A stretch of DNA of 64,000 nt, taken from positions 1 to 64,000 of the forward strand of contig CAJNDS010000803.1 of NCBI GenBank assembly GCA_905221605.1. The letters are read 5' to 3'. This document shows, one piece after another, positions 10,120 to 21,700 of the stretch (the stretch's first letter is position 1; each line of letters opens with the position of its first letter). The notes beneath the pieces are model-generated. The model saw only the letters and a list, made by a program, of their open reading frames with translations, was not told the DNA's origin and did not search any database. The position numbers were made by a program, and so were the translations under genes. The DNA is from Symbiodinium natans. Lineage: Eukaryota; Sar; Dinophyceae; Suessiales; Symbiodiniaceae.

Positions 10120-12699
10120 GGCTTCGAAGGTCCAGAGACAGTCCGCCGCTTGCACAATGATGTGGAGACACTGGCAGATGCAGAGCAGGGCCGTGAGGTC
10201 CGTGAGGGTGAGCTCGTGTTCTGAACATCACATGCCTTTGTTGTCCATGCCTTGCGACCCTGCAGCCTTGGAGCCACAGACCAGGTTGCAGGTGTGGACC
10301 TGCAGCTGGAGATGAATCTTCGTCAGAGCTGTAGAGGCCTAGAGCAGCGCTTGCACCCTGACCCATGCATCCTATGAGGAGCACATCGGGAAAAGGTCTT
10401 CCCCTGATAGTTGTCAAAGCACCCAAACAGGTGGTTCCGGTTGACGGCCGAATCCTCGACGAGATTCTCAGATGGTCGTCAGACCAAAACAGGTTTCCTG
10501 CCTGCCCTAAGCACCCTGAACAATGCCAGGCCTGAGCCATCTCACGGGGGAGCCGTTGCCTCAGGCGGGCCGGGAGCAGCAAAGTGTGGGCACTGTCTGT
10601 TTGTGGACAGCCGCATGGGCCGCATGCCGCCGCAACATACTGTGCTTCAACGAGCGCCTTTGATGGGCACCGTGGCAATGACAGTTGTGTGGTAAGCATT
10701 GGTAAACTGCACTCATCCTTCATCCTTTCAGCGATTAGGGCTTGGGGAAAGGGGGAAAGGGATGGCTAGAGCTTGATGGCCAATTCTGACTTGCAATCTT
10801 CTGCAAGCTCCAAAAACAGCCTGTAATGGGGTGTGGTGTGTGTTGTGTGTGTGTCACTGTGTGTGTGTGGGGGGGGTTGGTATGAAATTTCTCGGTAATT
10901 TCTTTTAGAAGGAAGGAAAAAGACGGTCGCCATTCATCGAATCTGTCGGTAGAGGGGGGGCCGAGAAGGGGGGGAGGGGCGATAGAAAGGCGGTCGGCGT
11001 TGTGTTAAAGATAGCGGCCGGTGTGAGCGCACGTTCTCTGCAGCGCGCGTGTTTCGGAGAGCTCCGTGGATTTGGATCGATTCGCCTTCTCCGTGAGCGC
11101 ATGTGGAGTGTGCATGTGTGTGTGGAGGAGTGTGGATGTGTGTGGTGGAGTGTGGATGCGTTTGTGTCTGTGTGTGGTGGAGTTGGGTGTGTGTTGGTGA
11201 GTGAGGGATGTGTGTGGTTGTGTGTGTTGTGGAGAGTGGTAGTGGTGGTGGTGGTGGTGGTGGTTGTGGAGAGTGGTGTGGTGGTGTGGTGGTGTTTTGT
11301 TTGCGGTGTTGGTTGGTGGTGGTGCCCGGTCGTTGCGATAGATATCGCGTTCTGTATGAGAGCGCCTCTCTGACGATGTATTGCAGCGTGCATAACTTTT
11401 AGTGTATATACCTATGTAATATATATATGTATATATATATATATATAATGTGTATGTATATTAATATTAATATATATATTGTATATATTGTATTGTTATT
11501 TTGTATATATTTGTATATATTTGTATATGTTTGTATATATTTGTATATATTTGTATATATGTAGAACACATGTTGAATGAATTTGTATTATAGATGTATA
11601 GTATATGCATTTGTATATGTGAAATCCATGTTTGGTACATGAATAATGAAGGTATGTCGTTACTTATATACATGTGCGTCTTGATGTATATATGAAAATC
11701 TGTGGTACATGTATATGCGGATACATGTATGAGAGAGGGACCTTTATGTAATATGTTGCTATCTGTTTTTCTTTGTAGTTCGAGATAATATTTAGATTAT
11801 TTATATATATAGATGTTAGTTTCGGAGCCTTAGAATTTGAAGAGCTTAAATATGTAATGTCATGAAATTATGTTTATTGTGTAAAATTTTGGGTCACAAA
11901 AATATTTTGAATAATTTACATAATATAAACAAGCTATTTAAAATATTTAGGTTCTGGTGCATCGAAAATAGTTTAAATATTTGATGAAATTAGATTAATG
12001 GTCTGGCTTCTGAGAAATCCAATATAAGTAAACTGTTTAAATTATGTAAATTGCGACAGCAACGTAAACATAAAGAACAAAAAGTCATGCAGAAAGACTT
12101 CCAAATGGGATTCATTCTGTACATATATTAAAGTGTTAAAAAACAAACGAAAATGTTCGCCAGAGACTCCCAGCGACAGCAACACGAAATACAAATGTCA
12201 AAAAGAATCAAAACATTCATAATAGTAGTGTAAGGATTTTGTTTTGTTGTGTATATATGAAATATGTGAAATTCGCAAATGAAAATACGAGCAAGAGGCC
12301 CACAACGACACCAACGCGGAGAAACAAAAAAAGAAAAACAATGTCTTAAATAATGATAGAAAAATCACATAGCAATGTAAGGATTGTTTTTCAGACATTA
12401 AATATGCGGCACGTGAAAAAATATTACTCTTCTGACCAGTGTTCCCTACATATGTCAGTTAGTCAAGAATTATGAGTTGGCGCTCTAGACTTGAGGTTTA
12501 ATAAGAGAAGAATGTAGAAAATGCATTGGTTTGGAGTTCTATCCGATTTTGAAGTTACTCTTTTAACAACTAAGCTGAAACAGCCCGAAAGGTCTCAGGC
12601 TCATACATGTATACATGTATATATAGATGTATAGATGTGTATATATATATATGTATGTATGTATCCGTGTATATATGTATATGTATATATATATATATG

Positions 12700-12733
<34 letters not shown>

Positions 12734-15700
12734 TGTATGTATATATGCATGTGTATATGCATATATATATATATGTACGTATATATATACATATATATAT
12801 ATGTATATATATATACATATGTATATATGTATGTGTATGTATATATATATATGTATATATATATATGTATATGTATGTATATATGTACATGTATGTATAT
12901 ACACAAATACATATACATATACAATATACATATACATGTATATATATATACATATGTGTATATTTTCATATGTGCTTATGTACATCTGCATGAATATATT
13001 ATATGTATCTTCAGCACTTATTGATCACAGGCCGTTGGCCCGGGAGACTCGGTCAGCTCCGGAGTGTGGGCCCCGACATAAACGGCCTTGTTACCGTCGG
13101 TCTTCATAAAGAAAAGCGGAGCATTGCGAGACAGACTAGGCAGTGACCATTGATGGGGCACTGCTGCTTGAGGCCTGCGCACATGATATTGGGTGTCTTT
13201 CTGATTCTTGCCAGCGCGGGCTGGTTTCGCGTTTGCAAAGGTTCAGCGAGAGGCTGGAGAGTCCACGTTGCAGCGCTGGACTCTCGCAGTTCCTGTGGTG
13301 CTCTGCACTGATGCGCGCATGCAGGCACATGCGAATGCATTGTACCATGAGGCTTGGCCAAGCTCACTTCAGGAGCCAAGGCTTGCTTTGTCATGCCAAG
13401 TTTCGTGTCATTTTTGCAAACACTTGGTGGCAGTTTCCGTACGATCTTCAACGGTTGAGGCCTCGCGGCCGAAGCTGGTCACCCTCGTAGATGCCGTGGC
13501 AGACCGTGGGGAACTTGGGCCCTGGGCCATAATATCAAGGATCAAGTTAAGTCATCAAGCGTGTGTGTTATCTGGAGCTTTATGCGATTGACTGGTGAGG
13601 GGCCACGGCGCCTTTTCCTTTCCTAAGCTTGGCCCTGGCTTCTGTTTTCCTTGATAAGTTTGGCGAACCCGCCCTGGTCCCCTGGTCTCTGGTCCGGTCC
13701 CGCGTCCTTAGGTCCTCCTGTCCTCTGGTCTCCTCTGGTCCTCTCGTCGTGAGCCAGCGAACACGAGGCATGAATAGAGAACAGAGTGAAGAGAACACGG
13801 GCTAGTATATTAAAAACCCAACAAATGAAGGGATTTTAAAGGGGCTTTTGATATTATAAACTAGCCCGTACACTTTCCCCTCTTTTCTCTCTTCACTTTA
13901 ATAGTATTCACGCGCGAACAATAAGTGCACTTGTAATAATACGAAAAGCGAAGGTGAAAAGACCCTGGAATCCATCCCACTGTCAGTCTTGCCCATGAAT
14001 CTAATACTTGGGGCTTCACCTTCACCACCTACCTCTTTCACACGCCTGTCTAACCTTCCGGAATCTCCCTGTCACACCTTGAGACCCTAACTCTAATATC
14101 TTGGTTCACCGGGACACGTTCAACCTCTATTCTACCGTCTAAACCTTTATCCCCAACCGATCATAGGAGCATTGTGTTCGCAAGGCTGTGCGCCCCCCGG
14201 CCGTCAAGCCCTGCAAGCTTGCTTACAAGCCGTGAAACGTAGACAATGCCTGTCGAAAGTGCTGACATTCCAAGCCATCATACGATGCGGAAGGTGGACA
14301 GGTTTTTTAGCCAGTCAAGCCAAGCAAGGACTGCAATACATGAAGCGCTATATTTTCGCGTTTAAGGCCCGCGAATAGCCACAAATGCTGCATTTCATAG
14401 CATTCAGAGCCAGCCAGGGAGGAGGGGCAAAGAAAACAAGCCAGGGCCCACCTTTGGAAATAAGCACCTCACAAGATCTCAGGCTGGTCCTTCGCAGTGG
14501 TGATTTCGACTCTGATTGTCGCGGTGGCATGCTCAGGGTATTTCCATCTCACATCACAGCGTGATTGGACATGTTTTCTGATGGACCTATATGATGTCGT
14601 GTACGAAGTCCTGAAAAAGCCAAGCAGATGGCCTCATAAGATGTGACATCAACGGGTAAGAGTCCGTTGGCAACTGCGCCGGAAGACTGCCCTTAAGATA
14701 GGGACGCGCGGAACCACGCGGATTGCTGGTGCGCTCCAGGCACTGCCACCACTTCTGTGGCAGGCACCGATGGGCGCGCCAGTTCCTCGGAGACACCCTG
14801 CTGAAACCTGTTGAACAATCCACTGTCCTGAGTACCGGCGAAGGTCGCTGTACCGCGCGCTGGTTTGGCTCATCACGGCATCCCCATGTGCGTGCGGCAC
14901 CAAAGCCTTTTTTCTATTGGAGTCCAAGGATTCTCTCCGCTCCGTTGAGAGCAGCCCCAAGATGGCTAGTCCAAGGTTGATTCTGGCGACGCCTTTGGTG
15001 TACGTCTCTGGCCTCTCTGTAGCTGCGGCGAATGGGGTGCGCACTCCCAGCCTCGTGAGCATAGCTCATGTTCATGTTGCTACAACACTCTCCAAGGGCA
15101 CATGGCTCACTGCATGGCTCACAATAGCTCTCACAATTTCTCTGACATGACTGGAGAGGTACTCCTGAAGGGGGGCCGTACTTTGGATGCTTTGGCGGTC
15201 GCAAGCGGAGTAGCGTTCGACAAGTGCCAGGCCTACATATGCCCGCATGTTGTTTCCGCAGCAGTGCCTTGCCGTTTTTCCAAGGACCGGGACACTTACT
15301 ACTGGCACTCCAGTTCTGCAAAGTGTGGAGGCACACCCTCTTCGCAGAGCAGAGGTGCCGAACATGACTGAAGCTGCGCCTGACAGGAAGTCATGGACAA
15401 GTCCGTGCAGACTCAGGGGGAGAAGGCAGTGGACCATGTGGACCCCTTGCTTTGCGCTGCTTCCCTTGGCACAGGTCCCAGCAAATTCCACGTTGACAAA
15501 GTGAGTGAAGTGTTGTCATACATTGCGAGGCATCCCAAGAGTCTTACATGCCCTGTGCCAAGCGGTAAGGACGCCTCTCAGTTCATCCAGTATCAAGGGC
15601 AGTCGTGGCCGCATTGCCAAAAGGAAAGACTCCACTTCAGGTGGGAGCATGTGTGAGCATCTAGTCCCGACGAGAAACGGGATTTCATTCTGCACTGTAT

Positions 15701-18700
15701 GCTGCAGGTTGCAGGTTTCCAGATGGTTGCCGGCGCTGGTGTCACTGGAGACCTGACGCCAAGTGAGGACGGTTGGCATCCCAAGCACGAGCTGCTGCAT
15801 CATTTGGCAAAGAATGGCAAAGATGCTGCTGGGCGTCGTAGCTCACATGGTCCCACTGAAGGGCTCAATTCATACTTTGAACTCATGTTTGAGATGCTTT
15901 CCGACTGGCCGGCAGACGTGCTAATTCGCCATCCATAGCTACACGAGGTCACACTTGCCATGCCGCAGGGGGCTGAGCTTGCCCCGTGGTTGAGACACTG
16001 CTAGCAGCCAAGGACCTCAGGCACTACAAGCTTCAGAAACTCTATAGAAGTGGAAAGTGGCAAGAGACCTTGCAAAGCTCAGCAATTCCAAGGTCATGGG
16101 GCGTCCTGAATTTGTCGCCGGCCATTTGGAAGGCCTAAGTCGCGACAGATACTAGCTGAACAGTTTCATGAAATGCTTGACTTGCTACCCCGTGTCGGCG
16201 CCGCACATGGAGTTTGTCCTATCACAGTGTTTGTGGTGTTCGGATGTGCTTGGCACCTTTGTTCCGTCGGGCAGGAAGTGCGCAGTGCAGCCCCGAAGCA
16301 GACTCAGCTTCAGCCTCCAAACTCTGAGCATACTGCATTCATCTGGAAGATGGCCCACCGCATCGAAACCTTCTGTTTTGGTCCATCCTTGGGGGGTCGA
16401 TCTGCTTTGGAGCTTCGCCCAGGCTTTGGTGCAGGCGCTGCGCTCACGAACAGTCAAGGCAGCAGTGGCATATTGCAGCCATTGCAGAGCCAGTACAGAG
16501 CCATTGCAGAGCCATTGCAGATGTGCACTGCAGAGGGCGTATGTAGGCAAGGTTTCCACAGCCAGCGCCTAACCGGCAGCATGCTATTGTGGTGACCGTG
16601 AGGGTGCCAAGACTGGCAGCGTCGTGATGGCCATGGCTCTGCAGGAGCCAAATCAGGAGAAGGCTTGCTCTGCGGAAGGGGAGAAACTCCGTAACTTCTT
16701 TGTGTGAATTCCTTGAAAGGCACAGGCCTGGCTATTCCACTTGGAGGAGCCACGTGAGTGTATTGCGAGCGTGTCTTGCAAGCGTGCCCGCATTTTGCCC
16801 GCGCTCGCTGCAATGCAATAATGTCGGAGTATGTCGGAACTTCATTCGGAATTTCAATCTCAAGTTTATCATTCATTCCCATTCGTTGTTCTAGTTGACA
16901 ATATGGGACGGGTTAAGATGGGCCCCTAGAACAGATTCCGTGCTGCAGTTAAAGTGCCTTCACGGTATAATGGCTCAGCGACAGACAAAGGCTTGCACAT
17001 CCAGAAGAACAATGTTTGACATGCCTTGCCCTAGCTAGCACGTGCCCTTCCTGATGCTTTGTCTGGTGTATGGTTGCGCATGGTTCTGTGGCTCGCGGGC
17101 TCTGTGAAGGTCTACATGCAGAGTGTATTACTATGACGAGTCCATAAACTCCTCAGGACAGCGTCAAAAAGTCGGCACATGATGTCGTGGCAGAGGCGGA
17201 ACACTTGTAGTTGCTTGTCCAGGACTGGCACTGTTGCTATATAAAAAAACACAAAGCGCACTGAGATTGGTTTCGGTGATACTTCTTCACGTGGGACTGC
17301 GAATATGCGGCCCTCCGAATTTCAGTAGGAATGCCACAAGTATCTGCAAGTACACTATCGGGAGCTTCAGCGACATGTAGCACATCTCGCGGTGTTGTAC
17401 GTAGGCTAATGCGAGGCCGCCTCGGCAAGGGTACCCAGGCTAATGCAGGGTGCAGGGTTCATGGGCGGGGCTTACAGTTCTCAAGGGGAAGGGGTGCTGC
17501 TGTTGGAGGATGTGCTTATCGTTGGCATAGGGGGGGGGGGGGGGGGGGGGGGGGGGGGTGAGGAGGGGGAAAACAGATTTTCCTTCTCAGCGGCTGGACG
17601 CTCGTCGGCAAGGAGGAGGTACCCAAACGGGCCAACAACAACAACCCGCCGCGCAAGAAGGAGGTGGGTACACCTTTGGAAGGTTCCCTTGACTAGGACC
17701 GAAACGCCTCAGGCCTCCGGCCTCGCGGATTGAACATTGATGGAGATGCCGCAATGCGCTGACTGACATCTCAGATCTCTGGAAGATCTAGAAGCGATGA
17801 CCGTTATGAGGATGATGAACACACCCCCTGATTGTTCACATGTTTAAAATAAATAGAGATCCAAAATACTGGACCTGCTCCATCCTTGTGACAGTTGACA
17901 TCTGTGAGACGTCTGGACATCTAACAATGAGAACAGTCACGAGGATGGTGGCCCCGACCCGCCCCATGCCTCTGACTGCTGGCACTTTGGACGTGAGTCA
18001 CGAGTCCCTTTTTATGGGTTCATCCTCCGGCTTAGCCGCCCTTGGTGTTTTTGAGATCCTTCATCTCCCGAGAGAATCGGCAAAACATCCGACATGAAGC
18101 CTGTCCAAACCCCATCATGCGAGCATCGTGTTTGCAAAATGGGGGGGGGGAGGGGGGCCGGGCCGCCCAACCCCCCCGCTGTTTCGAAGCCGTCCAAGCC
18201 CCATGCGAGCGGTGTCTGCAAATGGGGGTCGAGCCGCGCGAGCTTGCTTCCAAACACAACATAAATCCTGACCAAACCACAACATGCGAGCATCGTGTTT
18301 GCAAATGAGGGGGGCTGCACCCCCCCATGCCCCCCGCTGTTTTAAAGCAGCGCGAGCTTGATTCAAAACATATGCAGCCTGTCCAAACCCCATCATGCAA
18401 GCAAACGTGGTGCCATACCAAAGGTAAGCGTGAACCGCAGCCGCGTGTACAGGTGGGGAGCTAATCTTTTTGTTTCTTACGTACGCTTTAGCCTCTGGAG
18501 TCAACCTTTGGTTTCTCACGCATCCTTTAGCCTGTTAACCCCTTAGCCCCGGTTCAAACTCAAAAATGAAAAGAATGCCCCAAACAATCAGAAATAGGCA
18601 TGTCTTATAAAGCGATCACAGGACGCCCGCAAACCACAAAAAGACCAAAAGAACAAAAGAACTATGAAAGACGACTCTGCAACCTCCGATCCGCCTTTCC

Positions 18701-21700
18701 TCTTTTCTGGGGTATGCCTGGGTTTTGCGTGAGCAGAGTCCGCGCATGCGGCCATGATCAAACAATAGTGTGCAAATGCCACAGTCCTAACACATGCTAA
18801 CACCTAGTTTCGAGGGCAGGTCCGACAGCGTTCACTGTCCCAGCGCTCCGTCGACTAGTGATAAACTGACACTGAGCTCTAGCACTCGCATGCTCGCAGC
18901 AGGTGGCTCGGGGAGGTCCCGCCAGTTGCTCAGCAGATTGTGCTACGTATGCTGCGTGGAGACAGCAGGACGCAGGTAGATCGACAGTGCCGCTCCTTGA
19001 TATTGTGACTGGTGACGGCTTGGGGTGGCTTGCTGTCGGCAGACTTCCGGTGCCGGGGATCCCGATAGGGTTTCGAAGCATATCCTGTTGCTCATGCTTG
19101 TTGTGCCAGTATTGCAACCTGCCAAAGTGTCGGCATGTGAAAGCCCAGGTGTACATGCTCACTGGCGATCGCCATTCCAACGCGATGAGCGTCGTTGATC
19201 AAGTAGGCGGCTTGCGCGGATGCAAAGCCTACAAATCGTTCAAAAGAGTGAAGGTTTGATCGTTGACGGGCCCCACTCAGCCAGGGACTCGTCTAAAGTT
19301 CAATCTAAGGGCTAACCTTGCTTCCGCCGACCCCGTAAAAGCCGCTAGGCTCCAGGCGCACAGCACCTGTGGTGTGAAGGGCGGGTGGCTGGCCGGGGGA
19401 TAAGGATAGAGGATGGTGACGCAAAAAAGAGAAAATGCGGGGTGGGGGGCGGGGGGGGGGGTACTTCAAATCAGACCAGGCTCCCTCTACAACTTGAGGT
19501 GTTTTCCTTAATCAAGAGTTTTGGAGTCTCTGGGGAGTTCCAGTGCCTTTCCCCCCATTTCGGTGTTGCTTGGCATCTGTGTCACGCTGCCCTGCGAGGG
19601 ATGACGGTGAGATGGTGTGGTCAGGTGGCAGATGATGTCAAGAAACATTGATGTTGGGGGCAGGGGGGTCGACGAAAAAAGCGCTTCTTTTGGCTCTGCT
19701 TCTGGGCGCAGAAAACCCCGTCGATCTTGCCTTAGCTGAGAGGCCCCCAAGTGTTACTGCTCGAAATGGCAGTCTTGAGGGGAGACTTAGCGGGGTAGGG
19801 TTGGGAGGGGGGGGGAGGGAAGGGGCACTGCGTGAGAGCGGAACAAGCCCTTCACTGGCGCTCACTCCCAGCGAAATTCGGGAGCTTTCCTTGTCAGGTT
19901 TCATTGGAGCAACTCGGAATTGCAACAAACTCCGCTCAAAGCACCACAAAGCCAGCCCCACCCAAGAACCATCTTCCTTGCTCGCATGAAGTTTAAGGGA
20001 CAGGGTGGGAATGTTCGAAGAGGTAATATGTTTTCAATGAACTGTGAGTTCCCGTGCTTTTGACACAGCATCAGAGGTTCTGCGTGCGCCAAATGCGGGC
20101 TAAGCATGCGAAATAGACACGAATAACATTGCCGTCCAAATCGCGTGAAAAACGAAGCTGGTGCCTGCCAACGTGTTTGTGCGGTGGTAGCACGGACGTA
20201 ATCATCGTTCGGGCATGGATGCTTTGCCAAAAAAGCACAAAAACAACTTTGTAAAAAACGAGCTGCGAAATTGACGAACACTCAATTCTTTTTTAGCGGG
20301 CAAGTTGGGACTGCAGCCACCTCCGCTGAGGTCCCCTGCATCGGCATTGTCTCGTTCAATGTAGCAAGAGCCGAGCGTGTTCTGAGATGTCACTGGCACA
20401 ACAAGCGCCTCGCGTCAGGCGCAGCCAACTTTGACTCAGTGCATGCCGACTTGAGACCAGAAGACAAGCTTGCAAAGGCGCAGCAGCATGAAACCGCGAT
20501 CATGGCAAGGGTTGAGCTTTCAGGAAACATTGCATTGCGGATTCGCAATTCGACATTCGTGAGAGATTCTGATACGCAATTTCGAGCAGGTGAAAGAGTA
20601 CGACGCGCTCCTTCGAGAGACATCTGGAAAGGGTTCGCCAGGATCCAAGCTTTCGCAACAGTGCATGGTTCGAGCAGTGAGTGCCATCAGCTTTTTAATG
20701 ACCACCGCCAAGCAAGTGTGTGACAAAGACGAACTCCTTGCCAGAGTCGTTACCAAGGCTTGCTCGTAAAGCAGTGTCAAAACATCGTGGAACCATGCTC
20801 CGTAGCATGTGTAGAAAGATATGAAGTGTGGGAAGAGCGAATGTGTTGCGAGATGTAAAAGTCCAATCGTCTCGGACAGTTTGAGGGGCTCGTACCTTGG
20901 CTTTACTCTCAGACACCCCTACATCTACTGCAGGTGGCAAGCATGGCTTCTCGGCTTCCTCGGTGTGTCCATGGGTGGGCTCGTCATGGTCGGAGATGGG
21001 ATCAATGATGTGCCGGGCTTAAACAACCAAGCTTGAGCCAGGAGCTGTGAGTATTCGCCAACCAGGCTCCTGCGCTGGCTGCTGCGACTGCTGGAATTTC
21101 CTTAGAGGCCAGACTCCCAGTTTGTCTGGACGTGTGGAATCTCGTGGAAGACTGCGCCATCGTCTCACGTCCCCCGTCGAATCTGCAAGCACCTTCCAGG
21201 CGCAGATGGACGGAGCGTTGCAGAGCAATGCTGTCGAGGGATCGGATGTTGGGCTCCCGTTGATTCCAGAGCATGGCTACGAAGCAAGCATCTCAATTCA
21301 TTATGTACTTGTCAGTGGATGCAGGTGTTGATACTCAGACGCACTGGTGACCCTGGTGGAGACAGCGACCTGAAGCGCGTTCGATTCCCAGCGATTCCGG
21401 CAGCCTCTGCACAATTTTTGGTTCAAGGAAGCCGAAGCCAATACTGACAGTCGTTGTGGTTTGTGCTATGTGGCTCCAGAGCTGTCTACGGACAGAGCTC
21501 TGCAGAGGTGGCTTGGCTTCTCGCTTTGGCCAGAAAGACGAGGACAATCATCACTCAGAACATATGCCCGGAGCTCACAGCCTCTACGACATGCGCAGGT
21601 GCTACTTTGCAACTGTTTTTGACACATTGCCGCGGTGCCAGGTCTTGCTCTTGGATCCATACTGGGTGCGTGGCTTTGCGAGCTTGAAGATGCTGCTCGC

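Noticed and set aside
10001-10723. 240-codon minus-strand ORF
   Set aside because: It is antisense to three ATPase exons (VVPVDGRI and HLTGE regions) and its composition is Cys/His/Pro-rich.
12563-13109. Tyr/Ile/Met-rich frames on both strands
   Set aside because: They are translations of TATA/TATG microsatellites.
15247-15504. P-type ATPase with the catalytic Asp replaced (PRTGTLT)
   Set aside because: The apparent change is intron sequence; splicing 15223 to 15285 restores DKTGTLTTG.
19680-19700. Possible spliced-leader relic (CTTTTGGCTCTG)
   Set aside because: Only about ten bases match the dinoflagellate leader, without the upstream CCGTAGCCA part.
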